From Candidatus Magasanikbacteria bacterium RIFCSPHIGHO2_02_FULL_50_9b (GTDB taxonomy: Bacteria > Patescibacteriota > Patescibacteriia > Magasanikbacterales > 2-02-FULL-50-9b), in assembly GCA_001782975.1 (NCBI GenBank), contig MFQD01000033.1:19197-35428 (forward strand): a stretch of DNA of 16,232 nt, read 5' to 3'. The notes beneath the pieces are model-generated. The model was not told the origin of the DNA. It did not search any database and worked only from the letters and a program-made list of their open reading frames with translations. Below are positions 6,884-12,738 of the stretch, in pieces (within the stretch, counting starts at the first letter, position 1; every line of letters begins with the position of its first letter). Position numbers and translations under genes: made by a program.

Positions 6884-7192
6884 ATGCGTAAATACGAATT
6901 AACAGCGGTTTTTAGCGGCACCATTTCCGACACAGATTTGGGACTTGCGGTAGATCGCGTACAAAAATTACTCACTGACGCGGGTGCGGTCACTCCGGAA
7001 CGCGGCCAGTTGGGCAAGCACAAACTTCAGTACGAAATCGATGGCAACAAATTTGGTCACATCGAAACGTTTACATTTGAATGTGAAACAGGCAGCGCGA
7101 GCGTGATTTCAAAAAAGCTCAAGCTGTCAAAAGAAGTTGTCCGATTTGTGCTCGAATCATTTAATGCAGCACGCTTGAAGCGTCAGCATTAA
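6884..7192 (+). CDS. rpsF: Ribosomal protein bS6, core domain
   Basis: A 102-residue product up to the first stop. It begins MRKYELTAVFSG, the standard start of bS6 (MR.YE), and continues with the ferredoxin-like fold: RVQKLLTDAGAV helix, LGKHKLQYEIDGNKFGHIETFTFEC strands, and the closing RFVLESF strand. bS6 binds bS18 and 16S rRNA in the platform of the small subunit, and bS18 is encoded two genes downstream. ATG 6884 is chosen over TTG 6839 and ATG 6851 because of the family start and because both lie within the promoter. There is no Shine-Dalgarno and the leader is only ~10 nt. The frame stays open for 85 codons after the TAA at 7190, which suggests the protein was or is longer. Confidence 0.85.
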   Translation: MRKYELTAVFSGTISDTDLGLAVDRVQKLLTDAGAVTPERGQLGKHKLQYEIDGNKFGHIETFTFECETGSASVISKKLKLSKEVVRFVLESFNAARLKRQH

Positions 7193-7450
7193 ATCGCAGA
7201 CACTGCACTCATCAAAGCATCGCGAGAACGCGAGCGTGAAGAGCGCGAGAATGCACGCGATGATCGTCGCGGTGGTGGCGAACGCAACACGGGTGATCGC
7301 GCTGATCACAGCCCAGCACCAATGCTGTTTGCTGCAGGCCACGTTGAAAAATCAGAACCAGCCCCGGCTCACGATAAGCCGGTTGATCTCGAGGAGATCG
7401 ATAAAAAACTTGATCAACTGCTTCAGGGTGATTTAACGCCCGCAGTGTAA
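7193..7450 (+). other. rpsF: In-frame continuation of rpsF beyond TAA (lost or read-through C-terminal extension)
   Basis: Directly after the TAA at 7190-7192 the same frame remains open for 85 codons to a TAA at 7448-7450. The product has three parts: a charged helix (ASREREREERENARDDRR), a low-complexity Gly/Arg/Pro linker, and a C-terminal helix VDLEEIDKKLDQLLQGD. Charged tails ending in a helix of the form LEELDKKLDELL are, to my knowledge, common in bS6 of this bacterial group. No ATG with a Shine-Dalgarno allows separate expression. The simplest explanations are a single-base nonsense change (for example CAA or GAA to TAA), a sequence error, or stop-codon read-through. Confidence 0.6.
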
Positions 7451-7464
7451 TTCAAAAGGGGGAT

Positions 7465-7935
7465 ATGTATAATCTCAACCGTGCACAGGTCATCGGCAAC
7501 TTGACTCGCGATCCAGAATCGCGCACAACGCCGAACGGCCAGACCGTTTGTTCATTCAGCATCGCGACCACGTATTCGTACAAGGACGCGGCAGGTCAGA
7601 AAGTTGAGAAGCCTGAGTACCACAACATTGTCGTGTGGGGAAAGCTTGGGGAAATTTGCGCTCAGTATTTGGCAAAGGGGCGCAAAGCATATGTAGAAGG
7701 TCGCTTGCAGACACGTGAGTGGACGTCGCAGGAAGGCCAAAAACGAAACCGCACGGAAATTATTGCGGAGAGTGTGATCATTTTGGATCGTCCTGGCGTG
7801 TCGGGCGCAGGTGGTTCAGGTGGCGGTGCCGGCGGACACGGACCGGTCGGCAGCAGCGGCGGTTCTGAAGAACCAGTTGCAGTGCCAATCACGAGCACAG
7901 ACGATGAAATCAAAATTGAAGACATTCCATTTTAA
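7465..7935 (+). CDS. ssb: Single-stranded DNA-binding protein
   Basis: A 156-residue SSB. Residues 1-108 form the OB fold, with the typical start MYNLNRAQVIGNLTRDPE and the blocks VCSFSIATT, YHNIVVWGKLGEICAQYLAKGRKAYVEGRLQTREW. A Gly/Ser-rich linker (109-133) leads to the acidic C-terminal tip DDEIKIEDIPF, the D-x-I-P-F motif that recruits replication and repair proteins. It works as a tetramer on ssDNA. It lies 14 nt downstream of the rpsF frame and is preceded by AAGGGGGAT as Shine-Dalgarno. The order rpsF-ssb-rpsR is the conserved bacterial arrangement. Confidence 0.97.
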   Translation: MYNLNRAQVIGNLTRDPESRTTPNGQTVCSFSIATTYSYKDAAGQKVEKPEYHNIVVWGKLGEICAQYLAKGRKAYVEGRLQTREWTSQEGQKRNRTEIIAESVIILDRPGVSGAGGSGGGAGGHGPVGSSGGSEEPVAVPITSTDDEIKIEDIPF

Positions 7936-7938
7936 GGT

Positions 7939-8196
7939 ATGATGAAAAAATCAAGAGATAAACAACGAGAACAAAAACCAGCAGCGCCACAAAAAGCAAA
8001 AATGTGTTATTTTTGCGTACAAAACATCGAGGATGTTTCACCGCGCGATACCATGACGCTGCGCCGCTTTGTTTCATCGTTCATGAAAATTGCGCCACGC
8101 CGCCGCACGGGGCTGTGTGCAATTCATCAGCGCAAAGTCGCACGATCAATCAAAGTTGCACGTGAGCTTTCGTTGTTGCCGTACGTAGCAGAGTAA
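7939..8196 (+). CDS. rpsR: Ribosomal protein bS18
   Basis: An 85-residue protein with the bS18 core VSPRDTMTLRRFVSSFMKIAPRRRTGLCAIHQRKVARSIKVARELSLLPYVAE; it pairs with bS6 on the 30S platform. It keeps a zinc-ribbon pattern, C23-x2-C26 and C60-x2-H63, as in the zinc-binding (C+) form of bS18. Its first ATG is 3 nt after the ssb stop, so translation is coupled; a second ATG at 7942 has slightly better spacing from AAGG and may be the true start. No rplI (bL9) follows, unlike in many bacteria; loss of bL9 is reported for several CPR groups. Confidence 0.96.
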   Translation: MMKKSRDKQREQKPAAPQKAKMCYFCVQNIEDVSPRDTMTLRRFVSSFMKIAPRRRTGLCAIHQRKVARSIKVARELSLLPYVAE

Positions 8197-8205
8197 TCAC
8201 AAATA

Positions 8206-8351
8206 AAACCACCCCATTTTCTTTTCGGATCACGCGTCGCGCCGCTCCAGCGGCGGCGCGCGCTGTCTCTCGGCTCGCTCGTTTTGTGCTCCACACAAAA
8301 CACCAAGCTCGCTCGCCTCCGAGACGATCCTCAAAAGAAATGGGGTGGTTT
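8206..8351. repeat. 146-bp element with imperfect terminal inverted repeats and nested hairpins
   Basis: Arms 8206-8231 and 8326-8351 pair over 24 bp: AAACCACCCCATTT with AAATGGGGTGGTTT, then CTTTT/AAAAG and GGATC/GATCC after a bulge and a small internal loop. Inside are a GC-rich stem (AGCGGC type, 8241-8260), TCTCGG/CCGAGA (8268-8273, 8319-8324), a perfect GTTTTGTG/CACAAAAC hairpin (8281-8288, 8294-8301), and the direct repeat GCTCGCTCG at 8273-8281 and 8307-8315. No T run follows on either strand. A MITE- or REP-like repeat is the best reading; no target-site duplication is evident. Confidence 0.6.
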
Positions 8352-8352
8352 G

Positions 8353-8361
8353 TGTTATAAT
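8353..8361 (+). promoter_or_regulatory. Extended -10 promoter of the TrmB-like gene
   Basis: TGTTATAAT (8353-8361) is a perfect extended -10 element (TGnTATAAT) without a -35 box. It begins 1 nt beyond the right arm of the inverted-repeat element. The predicted start near 8368 leaves a 24-nt leader without a Shine-Dalgarno. Confidence 0.65.
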
Positions 8362-8391
8362 CATCTCTACAACAGCACTAACGAAATTTAT

Positions 8392-9132
8392 ATGCGAGAC
8401 TGGAAAGCGTTACTCAAAAAACTTGGTTTTACTGAAGGAGAATCTGGTGTCTACATTGCTGCTCTCGAATTGGGTGCGGCGACGGTACAGGACATTGCAA
8501 AAAAGGCGCGTGTGTCGCGGGTGACCACCTATGCAGCTATTGAGCGTCTCGTTTTGCAGGGTCTCGTCACCACAGTAACCAAAGGCAAGCGCACACTTTA
8601 TCACGCAGAACCACCAAAGCGATTGATTGAGGTTGTCTCACGCCATGTTGCAGCCATTGAATCAACGCTCGAAGATATTAAAGACAGTGTTGATGAACTT
8701 TCGTTGCTGCAGGGCGGGGAGAAGCCGGCTGTCAAAGTCTATGAAGGACCGGATGCACTGAACGCATTGCAGGATGATTTTTTGGCAGAGATGCCCAAGC
8801 AGCTCGATGTGGTGACAAACATGGTTGCGGTGCGGAGTTTATATGCACCGGAAAAACGTGAAGCGTTTTTGAAGAAAGAGGGACCGAAAAAAGTCAACCC
8901 AACGATTCGAGTTGTTGGCGTTTTGCCGGATGACGGCGGCGTGTGGACCGGTCCTGTGGAATTAAAAATTGCGCTTGATCACGCCAAGTATGATTTCGCA
9001 GCGGACATTTCAGTGTATAAAAACAAAGTTGCATTATCCGTATTGCGGGGCAAACAGTTCATGGTTTTAATTGAAAGCAAAGATTTGAGTGATGCGATGC
9101 GTGCGTTGTTTGATCAAATTTCAAAAAAATAA
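8392..9132 (+). CDS. TrmB-family transcriptional regulator
   Basis: A 246-residue protein. Residues 1-75 are the TrmB-type winged helix: LLKKLGFTEGESGVYIAALELGAATVQDIAKKARVSRVTTYAAIERLVLQGLVTTVTKGKRTLYHAEPPKRL, with the recognition helix VSRVTTYAAIERL and a beta wing. Residues 77-105 form a coiled-coil linker, and the rest is a PLD-like effector domain (PAVKVYEGPDALNALQDDFL...). The frame is open upstream to 8284, but ATG 8392 is chosen because the family begins with ...LKKLGFTE.E and because the promoter lies at 8353-8361. TrmB proteins often sense sugars in archaea; in CPR genomes they are numerous and of unknown ligand. No operon partner is visible. Confidence 0.85.
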   Translation: MRDWKALLKKLGFTEGESGVYIAALELGAATVQDIAKKARVSRVTTYAAIERLVLQGLVTTVTKGKRTLYHAEPPKRLIEVVSRHVAAIESTLEDIKDSVDELSLLQGGEKPAVKVYEGPDALNALQDDFLAEMPKQLDVVTNMVAVRSLYAPEKREAFLKKEGPKKVNPTIRVVGVLPDDGGVWTGPVELKIALDHAKYDFAADISVYKNKVALSVLRGKQFMVLIESKDLSDAMRALFDQISKK

Positions 9133-9202
9133 AAAATGCCGTGCCACGCCGCGCGAGTCGACCTGCAGTTGCCTGCAAGTCAATATGCGCGTGTGACACG
9201 GC
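9122..9202 (-). terminator. Composite hairpin terminator of the small minus-strand unit
   Basis: On the minus strand GCCGTG (9202-9197) pairs with CACGGC (9143-9138), followed by ATTTTTTATTTTTTT. Inside, TTGACTTGCAG and CTGCAGGTCGA form an 11-bp stem with two G-U pairs, closed by a GCAA loop of the GNRA type (9172-9169). The T run overlaps the end of the TrmB-like gene on the other strand. Confidence 0.8.
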
Positions 9203-9342
9203 TGCCGAACGTTTGACCAATCACAGATCCGGTGGTCTTGTCGGCTAAGTTGCGGCCCATGCCTGTAGAGCGTTGGGCCAGTTCCCGAGCGCACGCGAGA
9301 GCCGCGCGCTCGGCCGTGTGGCGACTATCCGCCTCCGGCCAT
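9180..9342 (-). pseudogene. Small GC-rich ORF with a +1 frame disruption after five codons
   Basis: An ATG at 9342, with AGGAGG-type Shine-Dalgarno at 5-nt spacing, encodes only MAGGG before TAG (9327-9325). The +1 frame is open from there to TGA at 9182-9180 and gives 49 residues, DSRHTAERAALACARELAQRS...GSRVTRAY, with Ala/Arg-rich helix and no internal ATG before residue 24. One missing or extra G would restore a 53-residue protein. The unit has a consensus promoter and a strong terminator, so it is transcribed. Options: sequencing error, mutated gene, programmed +1 frameshift, or a structured RNA rather than an mRNA. No family recognised. Confidence 0.45.
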
Positions 9343-9406
9343 GGTTCCCTCCTGATCTTCTGATCTACCTACTACACTCACCGGACGATCCGGCGCGCGT
9401 AAGAAC

Positions 9407-9435
9407 AGAATAGCACATGAGACAGTGTTTGTCAA
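9407..9435 (-). promoter_or_regulatory. Consensus promoter of the small minus-strand unit
   Basis: On the minus strand TTGACA (9435-9430), a 17-nt spacer and TATTCT (9412-9407). Transcription would start near 9400; the leader to ATG 9342 is about 58 nt and contains a CCGGA-TCG-TCCGG hairpin. The promoter has the same boxes and spacing as the divergent one at 9558-9586. Confidence 0.75.
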
Positions 9436-9454
9436 TGCGAACCTTACGCACAGT

Positions 9455-9527
9455 AAATAATCTGTAGATTATTTTTTAAAATGCATTGTAAAAAAGTGCC
9501 ATTTTTAATGAAATGTAGCCATTTTTA
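9455..9527. promoter_or_regulatory. Shared regulatory spacer: 20-bp perfect palindrome and direct repeats
   Basis: AAATAATCTGTAGATTATTT (9455-9474) is a perfect palindrome with a 2-nt centre, about 20 nt upstream of the minus-strand -35 box. GCCATTTTTA occurs at 9498-9507 and 9518-9527, spaced exactly 20 nt, about two helical turns. The stretch between the two divergent promoters (9436-9557) is AT-rich and has no gene. Binding sites of one or two regulators are a reasonable reading. Confidence 0.45.
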
Positions 9528-9557
9528 GCCAAAAGTCATCAAAGTGTATAGTGAGGC

Positions 9558-9586
9558 TTGACAAAATTTGAACCTTGTGATATTCT
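9558..9586 (+). promoter_or_regulatory. Consensus promoter of the small membrane-protein gene
   Basis: TTGACA (9558-9563), 17-nt spacer, TATTCT (9581-9586). Predicted start near 9593, leaving a leader of about 150 nt before the ATG at 9743. Confidence 0.78.
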
Positions 9587-9592
9587 AGTTTT

Positions 9593-9742
9593 CGTAGCCA
9601 AACGAACCCTATTTCATGCTTGTCTGGGGTATGCGCTACGCCCGGCATCAGAGCCCCGGCCGCGGGTGGATGAAAATCTGCCCGGAGCCGGGGGGCAGGA
9701 TGCCCTCAGTTCTTAATCAAACCAGTTCAGTGAGGAATCAAC
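9593..9742 (+). promoter_or_regulatory. Long structured 5' leader of the small membrane-protein gene
   Basis: The leader contains a long hairpin: CCCCGGC (9654-9660) with GCCGGGG (9687-9693), an internal loop, then CGGG-TG-GAT with ATC-TG-CCCG (two G-U pairs) closed by GAAA (9672-9675), a GNRA loop. Next, GGGCA (9693-9697) and TGCCC (9701-9705) form a second stem that competes for G9693. A smaller stem precedes it near 9626-9643. The last 30 nt are unstructured and carry the Shine-Dalgarno. The arrangement fits a cis-acting RNA element; I match it to no known riboswitch. Confidence 0.45.
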
Positions 9743-9964
9743 ATGGACAGCAAAATTCTCAAAGTGTTCCTCTGGTTCTTCGGATTTGCGATGTTCGTGG
9801 CACTGGTGTTTGTCATCGGATTTCTCGGATACATCGCGGTTGATCTGGCTCCCGAGAGCACCGACGTCATGAACCGCGTGCGGTTCTCCATCGTCGGTGT
9901 GGCGATCTTCGCGTTGTTCATGCACCTGTGGGTGTGCTACACGTTCGCGAAGCACGGCGAGTAG
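9743..9964 (+). CDS. Small two-helix membrane protein, 73 residues
   Basis: The product is MDSKILKVFLWFFGFAMF... with two hydrophobic helices: ~5-32 (ILKVFLWFFGFAMFVALVFVIGFLGYIA) and ~46-66 (RFSIVGVAIFALFMHLWVCY), a short loop of acidic and polar residues (DLAPESTDVMNR), and a charged end FAKHGE. It is probably a small inner-membrane protein; no family recognised. GAGGAA lies 7 nt before ATG 9743. It is preceded by a consensus promoter and a ~150-nt structured leader and followed by a strong terminator, so it is an independent unit. Codons end in G or C far more than in neighbouring ordinary genes. Some such small proteins are toxins or transporter modulators, but nothing here shows this. 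Confidence 0.65.
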   Translation: MDSKILKVFLWFFGFAMFVALVFVIGFLGYIAVDLAPESTDVMNRVRFSIVGVAIFALFMHLWVCYTFAKHGE

Positions 9965-10020
9965 CGTTCCATCCCCTCTGACAGGAGGACAGCAACGAAT
10001 CCGTGGGAAACCCCCCACAG

Positions 10021-10057
10021 CACCCAAGTCGCTCACCAGCGATGCGGGTGTTTTTTT
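10021..10057 (+). terminator. Rho-independent terminator of the small membrane-protein gene
   Basis: CACCC (10021-10025) pairs with GGGTG (10046-10050) and an inner TCGCT/AGCGA stem closes a CACC loop; TTTTTTT follows at 10051-10057. Confidence 0.88.
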
Positions 10058-10112
10058 GTTTTGATCCAATATTGATTAATTGAGACGCGTATGCTAGTGT
10101 TGCTCACATACT

Positions 10113-11129
10113 ATGCATTGGCTGACTCTCCAAAAACGCACGCACTATTTGCGCTCAATTCGTGAGTTATTTTGGTCATGGGGTTTTACCGAAGTTGATA
10201 CGCCTCTCATTGTTGCGTGTCCCGGGCAAGAGCCATTTTTGGATCCATTTGAAACGCGTGTTGAAGATGCGGCCGGTCGCGCGCATCCGGGCTATCTCAT
10301 CACCAGTCCGGAATATGCGATGAAAAAATTACTAGCAAAGGCGGCGCTTGGCGAGGCGCCAGAATTCGGAAAAATTTTTCAGCTTGGTAAAGTATTTCGC
10401 AACAACGAAGATTTTGGTGGAACTCACAATCCAGAATTCACGATGATTGAATGGTATCGACTTGGCGCCGATTACACGGATTTGATGACTGATGTTGAGA
10501 CACTGGTGTGTGAGATGGTGGCTGGTGGTGTGTTCGCGTCAGCGGTTGCTGGCCCCTCCGCCAAAGCGAACACACCACCAGACCAACTTACATACCAGAA
10601 TCGCACTATCAATCTGCAACGACCGTGGCGACGAATCACCGTCGTCGAGGCATTCAAAGAATTTGCGCACCGCGATGATGCGCTCGAATTAGCGGAAAAA
10701 AATCCAGATGAATTTTACAAAATTTTCATGAACGAGGTTGAACCAAAATTTCGCGATCTTGAGTATCCAATTTTTTTAACAGAATATCCGGCGTCAATGG
10801 CAGCACTCGCGCGAAAAAAGACCAGTGACCCTCACGTCGCTGAACGGTTCGAGTGCTACATTGGCGGACTTGAAATCGCAAATGCATTTTCAGAATTAAC
10901 AGACGCCACGGAACAGCGCGCGCGATTTGAAATTGAACAGCAGGAGCGTATTCATCTTGGAAAAAAATCATTTGAAATCGATGAGGAATTTTTGCGTCTC
11001 TTGCCACACATTAAAAAAGCAGCCGGCATTTCCGTTGGCGTTGACCGGCTTATCATGTTGCTCGAAGACAAGCGCGATATCAATGACGTGATCTTTTGGC
11101 CATGTCGAGATTTATTCGAAGCGCAATGA
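10113..11129 (+). CDS. epmA: EF-P (R)-beta-lysine ligase EpmA (lysyl-tRNA synthetase paralogue)
   Basis: A 338-residue class II synthetase core without the anticodon-binding domain of LysRS, the hallmark of EpmA (PoxA/GenX/YjeA, 325 residues in E. coli). It activates (R)-beta-lysine and attaches it to a conserved lysine of EF-P; efp lies one gene downstream. Motifs: motif 1 region VDTPLIV, LITSPEYAMKKLL, motif 2 FRNNEDFGGTHNPEFTMIEWY, AERFECYIGGLEIANAFSELTDA, and motif 3 GISVGVDRLIML. At the position of E. coli EpmA Ala298, which tunes choice of beta- over alpha-lysine, this protein has Ser307. A Gly/Ala/Pro-rich insert (residues ~137-156) is encoded by a 15-bp perfect inverted repeat. No epmB is in the window. 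No Shine-Dalgarno. Confidence 0.92.
   Translation: MHWLTLQKRTHYLRSIRELFWSWGFTEVDTPLIVACPGQEPFLDPFETRVEDAAGRAHPGYLITSPEYAMKKLLAKAALGEAPEFGKIFQLGKVFRNNEDFGGTHNPEFTMIEWYRLGADYTDLMTDVETLVCEMVAGGVFASAVAGPSAKANTPPDQLTYQNRTINLQRPWRRITVVEAFKEFAHRDDALELAEKNPDEFYKIFMNEVEPKFRDLEYPIFLTEYPASMAALARKKTSDPHVAERFECYIGGLEIANAFSELTDATEQRARFEIEQQERIHLGKKSFEIDEEFLRLLPHIKKAAGISVGVDRLIMLLEDKRDINDVIFWPCRDLFEAQ
10523..10580. repeat. Palindromic element inside epmA (15-bp perfect arms)
   Basis: TGGTGGTGTGTTCGC (10523-10537) and GCGAACACACCACCA (10566-10580) are perfect inverted arms with 28 nt between, which contain a further TGGC/GCCA or GCGG/CCGC stem. The element is in frame and encodes an Ala/Gly/Pro linker that E. 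coli EpmA lacks. It resembles in behaviour the in-frame palindromic elements of Rickettsia; identity with any repeat family is not established. Confidence 0.7.
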
Positions 11130-11137
11130 TATACTGA
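11125..11137 (+). promoter_or_regulatory. Extended -10 promoter of the decarboxylase-fusion gene
   Basis: AATGATATACTGA contains an extended -10, TGATATACT, at 11127-11135; the identical 13-mer occurs at 4497-4509 before the toxin-antitoxin genes. The TGA at its start is also the stop codon of epmA. Predicted start near 11142, only 5 nt before the ATG. Confidence 0.55.
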
Positions 11138-11146
11138 TCTTCACTT

Positions 11147-12688
11147 ATGAAAACAGCATTAGTTACCGGCGGGGCAGGGTTTATTGGGTCACATTTATGC
11201 GAGCAGCTTTTGAATCGTGGAATGCGTGTCATCTGTGTTGATAATTTTTTTGTTGGCTCTGAAGAAAATATTTCGCATCTGAAAATAAACCAAAATTTTA
11301 AACTCATTGAGCACAACATCATTGAGCCACTTGCCATCACAGAATCAATTGATTGGATTTTTAATCTGGCGTGCCCCGCATCGCCTGTTCATTATCAATA
11401 TGATCCTGTGTTCACGATGGAAACAAATGTGATTGGCACCAAAAACATGCTCGAGCTCGCGCTCAAAAAAAATGCGCGCATCTTGCAAGCATCGACGTCT
11501 GAAGTATACGGCGACCCGAGTGTGCATCCGCAACCAGAATCGTATTGGGGAAATGTGAATTGCACTGGTCCGCGCGCCTGCTACGACGAAGGAAAGCGTG
11601 CTGCAGAAACAGTTTGTTTTGATTATCACCGCGAACGCGTCGCAGACATTCGCGTCATCAGAATTTTTAACACCTACGGCCCACGCATGGCCGTGGGCGA
11701 CGGGCGCGTGGTCAGCAATTTTGTTGTGCAAGCGTTGCAAGGCAATCCGCTCACCGTGTATGGCGACGGATCAAACACGCGTAGTTTTCAATACGTCGAC
11801 GATTTGATTCGTGGAATTCTTGCGATGATGGAACAGGATAAAATTATTGGCCCTGTCAATCTTGGCAATCCGAACGAATTCACCGTGAAACAACTTGCAG
11901 AAACAGTACGCGATATGGTTGGCGTGTCAGATGAAATTGTGTTCAAGCCACTGCCCACAGATGATCCCAAACAGCGCCAGCCAGACATCGCGCTCGCACG
12001 CGAGCAGCTTGCATGGGAGCCACAAGTGCAGTTGCGCGAAGGACTTGAAAAAACAATCGGATATTTTAAAGAAAAGCTATCACGTGAGCAGCGCGTTGCG
12101 GTATTTGCGCCGTCATTTCATCCGCGTGAAGGGCTGCAAGAAAAATTTGTGCGCACCATTATTCAAGAATTGAGTGATGTAAAATTTGACGTCTACACGA
12201 TGGGGCATGCCAATACAGCTGGCACAGAAAAAGATGGCAATCTCACGATCTATCGCATTGGTTCTGGCAGTGCATGGGATCGCTTCAGATTTCCGTGGCG
12301 TGCGGCCGTCGCTGCGGCGCGTCAAGAAGCAGCGTGCAACTACATTTGCGCGTGGGGGGTGATGGGATCATATGGCGGATTTGCCGCGCGTCTATTCAAA
12401 CAAAAAATTAAGGCCTGTCCGATTTTTTTAATGATTGATAGCAATGAAGAGCAGCGAAGCGGATTCGTTCGCCGCGTGATTCGTTCGCTCGCAAAACGCG
12501 CTGCGTCATACGCGGAAGTTTTTCGCGCTGATGGCACGCTATCGCTCGACGAACTGTTCAACAAAACAACGCGCGATGAAGAATTCAAGTATCTCGGCTA
12601 CCGTTTTCGTCAATTGCTCTATCGCATGTCGCTCGAAAAAGAATTTGGCCGTCCATTTTTAACGATGAAACGCATCTTTGACAAGTGA
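11147..12688 (+). CDS. UDP-glucuronate decarboxylase-like SDR fused to a GT-B-like N-terminal domain
   Basis: A 513-residue protein. Residues 1-311 are an extended SDR: G8-G9-A10-G11-F12-I13-G14 binds NAD; S116-T117-S118-E119 and Y146-x3-K150 form the active site; GPRACYDEGKRAAET and YGDP..HPQ.E.YWGNVN are characteristic of UDP-glucuronate decarboxylase (UXS), which makes UDP-xylose for envelope glycans. Residues ~313-513 start RVAVFAPSFHPREGLQEKFV, a Rossmann-like start similar to the N-terminal half of GT4 glycosyltransferases, but the C-terminal catalytic half is absent. A normal UXS ends near 310. The second domain may bind a partner or acceptor. No Shine-Dalgarno and an almost leaderless predicted transcript; the gene lies between epmA and efp, with no obvious functional link. 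Confidence 0.82.
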   Translation: MKTALVTGGAGFIGSHLCEQLLNRGMRVICVDNFFVGSEENISHLKINQNFKLIEHNIIEPLAITESIDWIFNLACPASPVHYQYDPVFTMETNVIGTKNMLELALKKNARILQASTSEVYGDPSVHPQPESYWGNVNCTGPRACYDEGKRAAETVCFDYHRERVADIRVIRIFNTYGPRMAVGDGRVVSNFVVQALQGNPLTVYGDGSNTRSFQYVDDLIRGILAMMEQDKIIGPVNLGNPNEFTVKQLAETVRDMVGVSDEIVFKPLPTDDPKQRQPDIALAREQLAWEPQVQLREGLEKTIGYFKEKLSREQRVAVFAPSFHPREGLQEKFVRTIIQELSDVKFDVYTMGHANTAGTEKDGNLTIYRIGSGSAWDRFRFPWRAAVAAARQEAACNYICAWGVMGSYGGFAARLFKQKIKACPIFLMIDSNEEQRSGFVRRVIRSLAKRAASYAEVFRADGTLSLDELFNKTTRDEEFKYLGYRFRQLLYRMSLEKEFGRPFLTMKRIFDK

Positions 12689-12706
12689 TTCGATTCGCGG
12701 TATTAT
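12678..12706 (+). promoter_or_regulatory. Promoter of efp
   Basis: TTGACA (12678-12683), a 17-nt spacer and TATTAT (12701-12706). It overlaps the last codons of the preceding gene. Predicted start near 12713; the 26-nt leader has no Shine-Dalgarno. Confidence 0.78.
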
Positions 12707-12738
12707 TGTGCCGCAAACTCGAATTATTATTTTGAATT

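Noticed and set aside
8284..8391. 36-codon N-terminal extension of the TrmB-like gene
   Set aside because: It passes through the inverted repeat and the promoter; the family start fits ATG 8392.
9135..9400. Known housekeeping RNA (tmRNA, RNase P RNA, SRP RNA) in the minus-strand unit
   Set aside because: None of their conserved motifs (tag ending in ALAA, the RNase P core, the SRP GGAAG loop) is visible.
9616..9843. 75-codon open frame starting in the leader of the small membrane-protein gene
   Set aside because: No Shine-Dalgarno; it runs through the structured hairpin and overlaps the membrane-protein gene out of frame.
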